DNA of 64,000 nucleotides, taken from Chryseobacterium sp. Tr-659. Lineage in GTDB: Bacteria; Bacteroidota; Bacteroidia; Flavobacteriales; Weeksellaceae. The position numbers were made by a program, and so were the translations under genes. This document shows, one piece after another, positions 43,647 through 51,755 of this stretch (positions within the stretch are counted from its first letter, which is position 1; every line of letters starts with the position of its first letter). Under the pieces are notes generated by a model. That model did not search any database. It saw nothing but the letters and a program-made list of their open reading frames with translations, and was not told the origin of the DNA. The stretch spans positions 62,001-126,000 of the forward strand of contig NZ_VWWP01000002.1 of NCBI RefSeq assembly GCF_011752975.1, read 5' to 3'.

Positions 43647-43820
43647 TTATCTTCTTTTAAAGCTGTAGGCAATCAGAATGGCTATACCCACTGTAAGTAC
43701 TGTTATAATTGAAATTGTTTCAATTGAAATTCCACTTTTCATCTGTGTGTTTTCTTTTTCACATGAATAAAAGAATAATACTGTCAGGAACAGACAGCTC
43801 AGGAATAATTTTTTAATCAT
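43647..43820 (-). CDS. Small lipoprotein with C-terminal membrane helix
   Basis: A 57-residue protein (MIKKLFLSCLFLTVLFFYSC, then ISIITVLTVGIAILIAYSFK). The first part is a lipoprotein signal with the lipobox Cys after FYS, and a second hydrophobic helix ends the protein with basic KRR. The longer frame (to 44015) reads antisense-like residues and overlaps the YggS gene, so it is rejected. An ATG three codons upstream (43829) is possible. The function is unknown. Confidence 0.6.
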   Translation of the reverse strand: MIKKLFLSCLFLTVLFFYSCEKENTQMKSGISIETISIITVLTVGIAILIAYSFKRR

Positions 43821-43911
43821 AAAATGCATTTGTTTGGTTACTAAAGTTTTATGATCAAAAAGTATACCGAATTTATAGACTAAAATGAAATATTGTTTTT
43901 CAATCAAATCA

Positions 43912-44655
43912 TTACTTTGTTTCTTTTTTTCCTTCGTTCCAATAATAACTATCCGGATAGATTCTCGCTCCGAAAACAGCAGTTCCCACCCGTACAATTG
44001 TAGCGCCTTCTTCAATTGCTGTTTCCAGATCTCCGCTCATTCCCATAGAAAGTTCTTTCATTTCCACATTGGGGATATTTTCTTTGATGATCTCCAGCTG
44101 AAGGTTTTTCAGAATTTTAAAACATTGTCTTACCTTTTCAGTTTCAGCACTAAACAAACCAATGGTCATCAATCCTTTTATTTTTAAAGTCGAAAATTGG
44201 GAAACCTTACGGGTCAGCTCAATGGCTTTATTGGGGTCAACTCCGAACTTGCTTTCTTCGCTGGAAGTATTTACCTGAATCAGTACTTCAATAGTTCTGT
44301 TCTCCGTCAAAAGTCTTTGATGTAGTTTTTCCGCTAAATCCAGACGGTCAAGAGACTGAATACATATGACATTATATTTCAGGATATCTTTGATTTTATT
44401 AGTTTGAAGATGCCCTATAAAGTGGTTTTGATGGGGAATATCCTTTAAGCCTTCATACTTTTCCTTGAGCTCCTGTACTTTGTTTTCTGCAATGAGGGTC
44501 TGGCCATGTTCTAAAGCGATTTTGATACGCTCCGCAGAAACGGTTTTGGTTGCAAGCAATAATTTAACCTCACGGATATCTCTTCCTGCCTTTTCACAGG
44601 CATTTCTGATTCGTTCATTAATAACGGAAATATTATGGAGAATATCTTCTTTCAT
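43912..44655 (-). CDS. YggS-family pyridoxal-phosphate protein
   Basis: A 247-residue protein of the YggS/PLPBP family, which binds pyridoxal phosphate and helps keep free PLP and amino-acid pools in balance. The PLP lysine is Lys37 in LLLATKTVSAER. Family segments GENKVQEL-type (LIAENKVQELKEK), HFIGHLQTNK, SSEESKFGV, LSMGMSGD and VRVGTAVFGAR are present. Its start overlaps the stop of the AAA ATPase gene by 4 bp, so translation is coupled. Confidence 0.95.
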   Translation of the reverse strand: MKEDILHNISVINERIRNACEKAGRDIREVKLLLATKTVSAERIKIALEHGQTLIAENKVQELKEKYEGLKDIPHQNHFIGHLQTNKIKDILKYNVICIQSLDRLDLAEKLHQRLLTENRTIEVLIQVNTSSEESKFGVDPNKAIELTRKVSQFSTLKIKGLMTIGLFSAETEKVRQCFKILKNLQLEIIKENIPNVEMKELSMGMSGDLETAIEEGATIVRVGTAVFGARIYPDSYYWNEGKKETK

Positions 44656-45371
44656 GACCGAATGGTTTCTCTGGCTTCCAGCTTTTTGATTAAAGCTGCC
44701 TTTACAGAAGTTAAAGCATGATCTTTAGCCTCAGCAAAAGAAATGGAATACTTCCTTTCAATATTTCTCATCTCTTCCGGAAACTGACTAAGCAATTGAT
44801 CGTAAAAAGTATCCAGAAACTTATCCGAAGGCATTTCATAATTAACCTTGAGCTGAAAACGTCTCAATAATGCTGTGTCAATAATTTCCGGGTGATTGGT
44901 AGCACACAGCAGAAGTGAATTTTCAGGATAATAATCAATGAGCTGGATCAATGTGTTAACGAGTCTTCTCATTTCACCAACATCCTTATCATCACTTCCT
45001 CTTGCTTTTCCAATCTGGTCCAGTTCGTCAAGAAAAAGTACAGACCTTTCCCGTGCTGCTTTATCGAAAATCATTTTAATATTCTGGGAAGTTTCTCCGA
45101 TACGGGATGAAACAATATTACTCAGATTAAGGATAATGATATTCTTACCTAATGCAGTAGCAATCGCCTTTGCAGTCATAGTTTTTCCACATCCGGAACT
45201 CCCCTGAAGCAAAATTTTATGATTAACCGGCAAACCGTATTCCTGCAGTTCCTTTACATAAGAGTGTTCCTTAATAAGCTGTACAAGCTGGTCTCTGTTG
45301 TTTTTATCGAGAAACACTTCGTTAAGGTCTACCTGTTCTTTATCTTGAATGATGAGGTTATACAAATTCAT
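44652..45371 (-). CDS. AAA-family ATPase
   Basis: A 239-residue single-module AAA ATPase. Walker A is GSSGCGKT (57-64), Walker B is VLFLDELD (111-118), the sensor-1 Asn is Asn159 in CATNHPE, and arginine fingers are Arg170/Arg171 in LLRRF. The pattern resembles the stand-alone AAA proteins related to SpoVK/FtsH cores. The longer frame to 45395 runs into the TATCTTTG promoter, so the ATG at 45371 is used. It is translationally coupled with the YggS gene; a shared function is not evident. Confidence 0.88.
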   Translation of the reverse strand: MNLYNLIIQDKEQVDLNEVFLDKNNRDQLVQLIKEHSYVKELQEYGLPVNHKILLQGSSGCGKTMTAKAIATALGKNIIILNLSNIVSSRIGETSQNIKMIFDKAARERSVLFLDELDQIGKARGSDDKDVGEMRRLVNTLIQLIDYYPENSLLLCATNHPEIIDTALLRRFQLKVNYEMPSDKFLDTFYDQLLSQFPEEMRNIERKYSISFAEAKDHALTSVKAALIKKLEARETIRS

Positions 45372-45392
45372 GATTGAATATTCTTGAATACA

Positions 45393-45400
45393 CAAAGATA
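45393..45400 (-). promoter_or_regulatory. -7 promoter element TATCTTTG
   Basis: A perfect TAnnTTTG on the minus strand, 21 bp before the ATPase start codon at 45371. It rules out the upstream ATG at 45395 as the main start. Confidence 0.6.
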
Positions 45401-45522
45401 AAGTTTTATTAAATGCTGGTATGAATCCTGAATGAGAATAAACAGGTAGGCCAGGGAAGGAGTAGTAACTACCAAGAAATAATCAATTAACGGGCTTTAG
45501 AGAAGTTTGTAATCAAAAAGAA

Positions 45523-45544
45523 AAGCCAGACTGATGTCTGGCTT
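45523..45544 (-). terminator. Rho-independent terminator (minus strand)
   Basis: AAGCCAGAC (45523-45531) with GTCTGGCTT (45536-45544), loop TGAT. On the minus strand it is followed by TTCTTTTTG. It would end transcription from the 26-codon gene at 45705-45785 before the ATPase promoter. Confidence 0.75.
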
Positions 45545-45704
45545 AACTCATTTGGATATTAAAATTTGTTATGAAACTAAGATCTTTTTGTTTATGTTTT
45601 TGGGCCCTTTTACCCTATGAGTAAAAGAGCATCTGATGAGTCAGATTAAAAACATAAAACAATATAATTAGTATAGATATTCTATAGGCTTATTTTGTTT
45701 TAAA

Positions 45705-45785
45705 TTAGTTTCTCTCTCTTCTTGCTGTCATGAAATATGAAGTGAATACTACTAAACATGTTGCGATACCGATGTAAGTTACCAT
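45705..45785 (-). CDS. 26-residue single-helix membrane peptide
   Basis: An ATG-initiated 26-codon frame encoding MVTYIGIATCLVVFTSYFMT followed by ARRERN. It has one membrane helix and a basic C-terminus, so the positive-inside rule predicts the C-terminus in the cytoplasm. An A-rich leader precedes it, and a minus-strand terminator follows 160 bp downstream. Similar tiny proteins serve as accessory subunits of membrane complexes (for example KdpF or CydX), but it matches neither by sequence and neither complex is nearby. Confidence 0.55.
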   Translation of the reverse strand: MVTYIGIATCLVVFTSYFMTARRERN

Positions 45786-46424
45786 TTTGTATTATTTTTA
45801 ATTATTTGACTTTTTTTTATCAATCTTTCAATTGCAATATTACTGTTTTCAAATCACGTGCCAAAGTAAAACATAATGATGTATATCAGTGTTTTATGAG
45901 TGTTTTGGTTCATTGTTTTGTGATTTTTTGTTTACATTAAATTAATGCATTATTGAGAATTTATTAATACATTAATTATTCTTACTGTAAAATTATGTGA
46001 AACCGTTAATCGTTTACTGGCTTCTATATTGGAGTTGATAAAACAAATAATAAATAATGCTCTGCATAATATTGCTTTAAAGCTTATTTTCTCACAGTGA
46101 AAATTCTCCGCAAATTGATTTTTATGTTAAGAAAATTTATTTTTTGAAGGCTGTCTTTTAGCTTAATTTTTTTTTTCATCTGTCAGATTTCATGACATAG
46201 GGAAATATAGATTTGTGACAGTATTGAAAGAAATAAGACACTATTTAAATACTCTTATTGAGACGATAGGGTGGGTTTAAGTGGTTTTAATAGAGTTGTT
46301 TACATGTTGTGTATGACGAAATATTCTTCGGAACAGAATAAAGAAAAATTGTAATGGAACTCTTTCTTCAATAGCTTATAGGAATGCCAGATCACTTTTA
46401 TTATTTTTGTAGAAATAATCAATT
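45786..46424. other. Intergenic region, A/T-rich
   Basis: A 639-bp gap. I see no credible ORF; a frame at 45758-45940 on the plus strand is Cys/Phe-rich and overlaps the 26-codon gene. A TATTTTTG promoter element lies at the right end. A TGTCA/TGACA inverted pair occurs near 46182-46225. Confidence 0.4.
46402..46409 (+). promoter_or_regulatory. -7 promoter element TATTTTTG
   Basis: A perfect TAnnTTTG 15 bp before the SMR transporter start codon. Confidence 0.6.
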
Positions 46425-46760
46425 ATGGGACGCAGCTATTTATTCCTTGCCCTGGCAATTATATTCGAAATCATCGCAACCACTTTTCTGAAAAAATCTG
46501 AAGAATTTTCAAAGTTGCTGCCATCCGTTGTTACTGTAATAGGATATGCCTGTGCATTTTATTTTCTAAGCCTTACACTTCGCCAGATCCCCGTAGGAAT
46601 TACCTATGCCATCTGGTCTGGAGTAGGTATAGTTTTTATAACGATGATCGGGATCATCGCTTTTAAGCAGGTTCCGGATCTGCCTGCGATTATTGGAATA
46701 GCATTAATTGTAATTGGTGTGATTGTTATTAATGTATTTTCAAAAATGGGTACTCATTAA
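46425..46760 (+). CDS. SMR-family multidrug/compound efflux transporter
   Basis: A 111-residue protein with four membrane helices, the standard size of small multidrug resistance (EmrE/Qac-type) transporters, which exchange protons for cationic compounds. The essential Glu15 lies in ALAIIFEIIATTFLKKSE. YAIWSGVG carries the conserved Trp and Gly residues of helix 3. The C-terminus ends in the fourth helix. Whether it exports drugs or guanidinium-like compounds cannot be told from the sequence. It overlaps the convergent glycosyltransferase gene by 4 bp (shared TTAA). Confidence 0.93.
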   Translation: MGRSYLFLALAIIFEIIATTFLKKSEEFSKLLPSVVTVIGYACAFYFLSLTLRQIPVGITYAIWSGVGIVFITMIGIIAFKQVPDLPAIIGIALIVIGVIVINVFSKMGTH

Positions 46761-47413
46761 ACAATGATGTCCTGTGTAAGCTGAAGTTGTTTCCAATGTT
46801 CGGATTTTCTTTTATATAAAAAGAATTTTCCCAATTTGTATTTGAATTTTAAATAACCACGGAATTCAATACCATCAAATAATGTATAAGGGATGGCAGG
46901 ATCTTCTTTTAAAGACTGTCTGATCCCCTCACTGAATATAGTAGGCCCGGTAGTAGCGTGTATATTATGAGGATGACGATGGTTTTCTATATTATCAAGC
47001 ATCAGCTCCAGTGTTTTCTTTAAAAAAGGATGGTTTTTACTGAAAATAAGCCCCCATTGCACATATAAATTGGCATGTCTTTCTTTGCTGATTACCGCTT
47101 CATCAGTTGTTTTTATAAGTTTTCTTAAAGGTTTTGTAATAGCACTGTCCACATCCAGATATACTCCTCCTTTCTTATACAAAATGGCATATCTGAAAAA
47201 ATCAGCTTTTGCTGCGCCAATGGTCAGCTTATTATAGCTCTCAATATATCTGGGTGGAAATTCTTCCCTTATAAATTTTTCTATATCAGCATCATCATAA
47301 AAAAAATATTGATATTCGGGATTCTTTCTTTTCATATTCCAGATATGATATCTGGTGAGCAAAGGAAGATTTTTTGTTTTAAAAGTCTGGAATATTTGTT
47401 TAGGTATAGCCAT
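46757..47413 (-). CDS. Glycosyltransferase family 32-like protein
   Basis: A 218-residue protein with the capsular/GT32 (DXD) sugar-transferase core. IPKQIFQTFKTKNLP is the family start, AAKADFFRYAILYKKGGVYL follows, and the DXD motif is Asp87/Asp89 in YLDVDSAI. It would transfer a sugar from a nucleotide donor in lipopolysaccharide or capsule synthesis. The longer frame to 47455 adds 14 hydrophobic residues; the ATG at 47413 begins the conserved core. It stands alone, not in a polysaccharide cluster. Confidence 0.88.
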   Translation of the reverse strand: MAIPKQIFQTFKTKNLPLLTRYHIWNMKRKNPEYQYFFYDDADIEKFIREEFPPRYIESYNKLTIGAAKADFFRYAILYKKGGVYLDVDSAITKPLRKLIKTTDEAVISKERHANLYVQWGLIFSKNHPFLKKTLELMLDNIENHRHPHNIHATTGPTIFSEGIRQSLKEDPAIPYTLFDGIEFRGYLKFKYKLGKFFLYKRKSEHWKQLQLTQDIIV

Positions 47414-47548
47414 TTTTATAAGTATTTCCTTTAATAAACATAAGATGATTTCCAACCTGAAGAATAAGGCTGAATATTTACTTCAATTAAACGTTTGATT
47501 GTTTTTTAAGGAATTAGTTAAATATTTAAAATAAAAAATGGTAAATAA

Positions 47549-48523
47549 TTATTTGGATTTAGGTTTTCCGAACGGATTATATGATAATCCTATATTGAAA
47601 TAAAATGAAGGGCGGTAATTCGCTTCCCATTCGTAATTTTTAAAAGACTCCTGTTTGTTGAATATCCTTGCTCTAAGAATAGTTTGCACACCTGTTTTAA
47701 ATGTTCCTATGAAATTTCCTCCCAGATAATGCTCATAAATGGCTCCTGAATTAATCTCTGTTTGACGGAATTCATAAGTGCTGCTGTTCTTATACATATA
47801 AAAAGAAGTACCATTTATTTCCGTTCCTAGCGATATTCTGCTGTTGGAAGAAATCCCTTTTCGGATCAGGACTTTTTTGGGAAGCAGAATATCAAGGGTT
47901 AAACCATTGTTAAATCTGTTTTCATAAGTAAAGATGGGAAGAACAGGAATCTGGGTGCTGGGATCAATAACACCTGCAATCCCTACTGCCATTTTTATTT
48001 TATGATCAGCTTTTAAAACAACAGAAGCAGTCACCATTCCTCTGAGCCGTTCAAAATGCATATCACTTCCATCCACAGAAAGACTTGCTGTGTAAATTGC
48101 CGTTTTGTTAAACAGTCTTGAAAAATAGTTGATATTCAGAGCTTCGGAATGGTAGTGGAAATTGTTATTTGCAGACATTCCCGGCGCTGTTTCCGGATTT
48201 TCGGTTTTCATTGAAGTATAGGAATAATTCAACGAAGTCGTCAGAAGAAAGCTTTTCTTTTTGATAAGATAAATATTGGCGCTGGTTTTTACCTGTTGAA
48301 AACTTTTTACTTTATTATCCGGAAGTTCATGGTCCTTAAGTCTTGATGAAGAACCATAGGGAGTTATTAAGGTATAATCTAGATTAAAATCCCGCGCCTG
48401 CGGAAACTTGTCGGCAGCAAAGGCTCTTACCTTTAAAGGGATACTGTCTCTTTTTTGAGCATAGGTCATATTTTTGAAAGGCAGTATAGCCAAAGGAACA
48501 AGTGCTCTTCTCAATGTTTTCAT
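47549..48523 (-). CDS. DUF6268-type outer-membrane beta-barrel protein
   Basis: A 324-residue protein with an N-terminal signal-like segment (LVPLAILPFKNMTYAQ). Many alternating polar/aromatic strands follow (LLTTSLNYSYTSM; FTYENRFNNGLTLDILLPKK), and the C-terminal strand is FYFNIGLSYNPFG. The pattern fits DUF6268 outer-membrane proteins of Bacteroidota, whose role is unknown. It starts 5 bp after the preceding co-directional gene, so the two are an operon. Confidence 0.8.
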   Translation of the reverse strand: MKTLRRALVPLAILPFKNMTYAQKRDSIPLKVRAFAADKFPQARDFNLDYTLITPYGSSSRLKDHELPDNKVKSFQQVKTSANIYLIKKKSFLLTTSLNYSYTSMKTENPETAPGMSANNNFHYHSEALNINYFSRLFNKTAIYTASLSVDGSDMHFERLRGMVTASVVLKADHKIKMAVGIAGVIDPSTQIPVLPIFTYENRFNNGLTLDILLPKKVLIRKGISSNSRISLGTEINGTSFYMYKNSSTYEFRQTEINSGAIYEHYLGGNFIGTFKTGVQTILRARIFNKQESFKNYEWEANYRPSFYFNIGLSYNPFGKPKSK

Positions 48524-48528
48524 GGGAC

Positions 48529-48957
48529 TTATTTTAAAGAATGAATAATAGACTGAAAAAAATTGAATGAAAAAATCCGATCATAGAAAATATCCAGACT
48601 GTTTTCAATAATAGCATCCGTATAAATGGACATGTCAGAAACCGATGTTTCCTCTACAAAGACAAACCATAGCTCTGAAAGTGCATATCTTCTTTTAAAT
48701 TCCTCCGAAGCATTGCTGTCAGGAACAAGGGAGTGCTTCAGATCACAAAAGATAATCCCTTTCTTATGATCATGATGCTCTATAATATTAATAGGATGAT
48801 GAATACAGTTCAGTATTTTGATTTCCGGATCAAAGCATTCTATAAAATGATGCAGATCAATAAGCTGTATTACTTTTTCCTCCTGTTGGGATTCTGTCAT
48901 AAAAAAGCATTCTAATGATATTTTCTGTGTCAACTCGTGAAAAACTGTTAATTCCAT
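48529..48957 (-). CDS. Hypothetical cytoplasmic protein
   Basis: A 142-residue soluble protein (MELTVFHELTQKISLECFFM; IKILNCIHHPINIIEHHDHK). It is rich in His, Phe and Ile. No known domain is recognised. The longer frame to 49020 adds 21 atypical residues, and the ATG at 48957 is preferred. It is upstream of, and 5 bp from, the beta-barrel gene, and divergent from the LytS/LytTR operon, so the two sides may share regulation. Confidence 0.6.
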   Translation of the reverse strand: MELTVFHELTQKISLECFFMTESQQEEKVIQLIDLHHFIECFDPEIKILNCIHHPINIIEHHDHKKGIIFCDLKHSLVPDSNASEEFKRRYALSELWFVFVEETSVSDMSIYTDAIIENSLDIFYDRIFSFNFFQSIIHSLK

Positions 48958-49117
48958 ATGTATTTTTTTTACAATACAAAGGAATAGAGAAAAGCAGGGT
49001 GAAGTATTGTTTTTATACAAACCGCCATGTATTTTATACCAAATCTCAGAGCTTTATAATTCGTATAATAAAATACAGGTTTCGTATAATAAAATAGTCT
49101 TAAATTACGTTATTGTC

Positions 49118-49125
49118 TATTTTTG
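49118..49125 (+). promoter_or_regulatory. -7 promoter element TATTTTTG
   Basis: A perfect TAnnTTTG 25 bp before the LytS-type kinase start codon. Confidence 0.6.
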
Positions 49126-49150
49126 TGAATAATAAAAGCATCCTGATGAT

Positions 49151-50224
49151 ATGAAATACAGCCCATGGAAATTTGAAGAAACTATCGTAATAGATTTTCT
49201 GGTGGAGAAGAAATACAGGCTTCTGAGACACTTTTTATTTCTTATTTTCTTTTTCTTCATGCTGTATAGTGCAAGATTCTGGCATTCGTATTCCGGAATT
49301 TACCAGTACTATGCTTTGTTTTTTGTGTATACCATACTGATTGCAATGGTTTACATTAATATATATGTGCTGGTACCCAGGTTTTTCTTCAGAACAAAAT
49401 ATATCACTTACCTTGTTTTACTTGTTTTGATGGGAGTTATAGGACTCAATATTATCGGAACCGGTTTCAGGTCTTTTTTTGCGGATTTCAGGATTGAAAA
49501 TGTACATCGGGATAGTGAAAAAGGAGGAATTTATGAAGGCGTGCTAATGTGTATTCCAATAATTTTAACCACTACAACCGTAAAGCTTTTACAGAAATGG
49601 ATCAGCGATAATAAAAGAATCAACGAACTGAGCAATCTTACTCTGAATATGGAGCTCAATGCGCTCAGAAATCAGATTAATCCTCATTTTCTGTTCAATA
49701 TGCTGAATAATGTAAAAGCACTTATCAGAACAGATCCTGCAAAAGCTTCCGTTGTGATTGTTAAGCTTTCGGAGTTTCTCAGATATCAGCTTTATGAAAA
49801 TAGTGAAGAAAAAACCTTACTGACTTCGGAAATTGAATTTCTGTCTAATTTTTTAAACCTTGAAAAAATAAGGCGTGAAAATTTTTCTTTTGAAGTTCTT
49901 ACAGAAACAGATAAAAGAATCGTAAACACTACTTTTATTCCACCGAATCTGTTTACCACTTTTGTTGAAAATGCAGTAAAGCACAGTATTGATCTTAATG
50001 GAGAAGAATCTTATGTGAAAATAGATATCAGAATTGAGAATAAACAGCTTTATTTTATGTGTATCAACTCCAGAAGTGCGGGGTATGTTGCAGATAAACA
50101 AAACAGCGGACTTGGGCTTGTGAATATTATCAGAAGGCTTGAACTTCTCTATAATGATACCTTTGAACTGCAGATAGAATCAGGAGATAAAGAATATATT
50201 GTAAATTTAAAAATTCCCGTGTGA
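49151..50224 (+). CDS. LytS-type sensor histidine kinase
   Basis: A 357-residue kinase with four membrane helices (about 22-42, 52-78, 83-105 and 125-148) followed by the His_kinase domain. The phospho-acceptor is His179 in RNQINPHFLFNMLNNV. The ATPase part shows IPPNLFTTFVENAVKHSI (N box) and SGLGLVNIIRRLELL (G box). No periplasmic domain is present, so the signal is likely sensed in the membrane. Its stop overlaps the start of the LytTR regulator by one base (TGATG). Confidence 0.94.
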   Translation: MKYSPWKFEETIVIDFLVEKKYRLLRHFLFLIFFFFMLYSARFWHSYSGIYQYYALFFVYTILIAMVYINIYVLVPRFFFRTKYITYLVLLVLMGVIGLNIIGTGFRSFFADFRIENVHRDSEKGGIYEGVLMCIPIILTTTTVKLLQKWISDNKRINELSNLTLNMELNALRNQINPHFLFNMLNNVKALIRTDPAKASVVIVKLSEFLRYQLYENSEEKTLLTSEIEFLSNFLNLEKIRRENFSFEVLTETDKRIVNTTFIPPNLFTTFVENAVKHSIDLNGEESYVKIDIRIENKQLYFMCINSRSAGYVADKQNSGLGLVNIIRRLELLYNDTFELQIESGDKEYIVNLKIPV

Positions 50225-50946
50225 TGAATTGTATTATAGTTGATGATGAACCTTTAGCAAGGGCAGAAATGAGATCGTTGATTGATGAGGGCTCAAAAAT
50301 TGACATCCTTGGCGAATTTTCCAATGCACCCTCTGCATTGGATTTCCTTAAAGATAATGATGTTGACCTGATCTTTCTTGACATTGAAATGCCCATGGTA
50401 ACAGGACTGGAATTCGCCGAAATGCTTCCCAAAAAATCACTGATTATTTTCACAACAGCATATTCCCAGTATGCATTGAAAAGCTATGAACTCGAGGCTG
50501 TAGATTATCTTCTAAAACCCATTGATCCGCAGAGACTGGAAAAAGCCATCGATAAAGCAGTACTTTACACCCAGCTTCTATCTAAGGATACTATAAAAAA
50601 TACGGTAGAATCCAATTCTGCAGATTTTTTGTTTATCAAAGCAGACCGCCGGTTTTATAAAATTAATTTTTCAGATATTAAGTTCATAGAAGGGCTGAAA
50701 GACTATGTTGTAATGCATACCAGGCAGCAAAAACTGATCACTGCAATGAACCTTAAAACCATTCATCAGAAAATCTCCGGGGACCACTTTATAAGAGTAA
50801 GCAAATCATACGTTGTTAATATGAATTATATTGATTCATTTGATAATCATAATATTTATATAGAAGATTCAGAAATCCCACTGGGAGAAGTTTATCGTTC
50901 AGAGTTTTTCACAAAATATGCAGGAGGTCTTCTGAATTCAGATTAA
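50224..50946 (+). CDS. LytTR-family response regulator
   Basis: A 240-residue regulator. The receiver (1-115) has Asp53 in LIFLDIEMPMVTGLEF and the Lys in DYLLKPIDPQRLE. The C-terminal LytTR DNA-binding domain (about 140-235) includes FLFIKADRRFYKINFSDIKF, FIRVSKSYVVN and IPLGEVYR. The ATG at 50224 overlaps the kinase stop; a GTG one codon earlier is possible. Targets are unknown; the divergent DUF6268/hypothetical operon is a candidate. Confidence 0.95.
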   Translation: MNCIIVDDEPLARAEMRSLIDEGSKIDILGEFSNAPSALDFLKDNDVDLIFLDIEMPMVTGLEFAEMLPKKSLIIFTTAYSQYALKSYELEAVDYLLKPIDPQRLEKAIDKAVLYTQLLSKDTIKNTVESNSADFLFIKADRRFYKINFSDIKFIEGLKDYVVMHTRQQKLITAMNLKTIHQKISGDHFIRVSKSYVVNMNYIDSFDNHNIYIEDSEIPLGEVYRSEFFTKYAGGLLNSD

Positions 50947-50973
50947 TTTCTGATCTCTCCCATGGAAAACCTG

Positions 50974-51600
50974 TTATTTCTTTTGCCCAACGAACCGTAT
51001 TACAGAGCCGGTTCCGTTATGGAAAAGACCTTCACTCAGTTCAATTTCGGTTTCGGTAAGTTCTATAATACTGTAGTTTGGAAAATCAGATCTGATCTCA
51101 TCAATAGAAAATAAGGATTCAAGATCTCTCGGGCCGCCTACTTTTTCATTTTGAGCAATATATTCAAGGTGATTTTTACTGAAAGCTTCAAAAATAATAT
51201 ATCCTCCAGTACGAAGGTAACGATCCAGCATTTTATGTATTGAAGACTTAATATCAGCAGGAAAGTGAGCGTAAATAAGGGCGATGACATCAAACTGTTG
51301 TTCCTCATATCCCAATGTTTCCAATTCTCCCACTTTATAATCTATATCTGCCTGATTTTGTTCAGCAAGTTGTAGAGCTTTCTTCTGGCCTTCAGTACTG
51401 ATATCAAATGCAGAAGCTTTCCACCCCTGAAGAGCGGCATAAACAGAATTTCTTCCTTCACCATCTGCCGGAAAAAGGATAGAGCCTGGCTTAAGTTGTT
51501 TCAGCTGCTCAGATAAATAATTGTTGGGATTAGTTCCATACGCAAATTCTTCGTTACTGTATCTTTCGTCCCATTTATCAAGCCATGTGTTGTCTTTCAT
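50974..51600 (-). CDS. SAM-dependent methyltransferase (TehB-like)
   Basis: A 208-residue class I methyltransferase. It starts [20 protein letters not shown] and has the SAM-binding motif [22 protein letters not shown]-type motif II reads KASAFDIST, and [11 protein letters not shown] is the post-I acidic strand. GGYIIFEAF precedes the last strand. The pattern fits the TehB-like/tellurite-resistance group, which methylates small electrophiles. It has its own TATCTTTG promoter element. The substrate is not known. Confidence 0.88.
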   Translation of the reverse strand: MKDNTWLDKWDERYSNEEFAYGTNPNNYLSEQLKQLKPGSILFPADGEGRNSVYAALQGWKASAFDISTEGQKKALQLAEQNQADIDYKVGELETLGYEEQQFDVIALIYAHFPADIKSSIHKMLDRYLRTGGYIIFEAFSKNHLEYIAQNEKVGGPRDLESLFSIDEIRSDFPNYSIIELTETEIELSEGLFHNGTGSVIRFVGQKK

Positions 51601-51620
51601 TGGTAATGTTTTTAGCTTTT

Positions 51621-51628
51621 CAAAGATA
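51621..51628 (-). promoter_or_regulatory. -7 promoter element TATCTTTG
   Basis: A perfect TAnnTTTG on the minus strand, 20 bp before the methyltransferase start codon. Confidence 0.6.
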
Positions 51629-51743
51629 AAGCCTTTTCAGCCTGTTTAATTTTGGAAAAACCATTGGTTTTAATAGATTTTTTGAATCATACGAACTGAA
51701 GAATAAAAATCTAAATACTATTCCGTACAATTAAAATTTGGAG

Positions 51744-51751
51744 TAATTTTG
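51744..51751 (+). promoter_or_regulatory. -7 promoter element TAATTTTG
   Basis: A perfect TAnnTTTG that ends four bases before the first ATG of the dGTPase gene at 51756, implying a leaderless or almost leaderless mRNA. Confidence 0.6.
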
Positions 51752-51755
51752 AAAA

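Noticed and set aside
43829..44015. Long N-terminal extension of the small lipoprotein frame
   Set aside because: It overlaps the 3' end of the YggS gene in the same strand and would hide a clear lipoprotein signal.
45705..45785. KdpF or CydX identity for the 26-residue peptide
   Set aside because: Only size and single helix agree; sequence does not match and no kdp or cyd genes are present in the window.
45758..45940. 60-codon plus-strand frame
   Set aside because: It overlaps the better-supported 26-codon minus-strand gene and looks like a shadow in A/T-rich DNA.
47484..47501. Near-palindrome CAATTAAACGTTTGATTG after the glycosyltransferase start
   Set aside because: It is eight of nine pairs symmetric but has no loop and no link to a regulator; likely chance in A/T-rich DNA.
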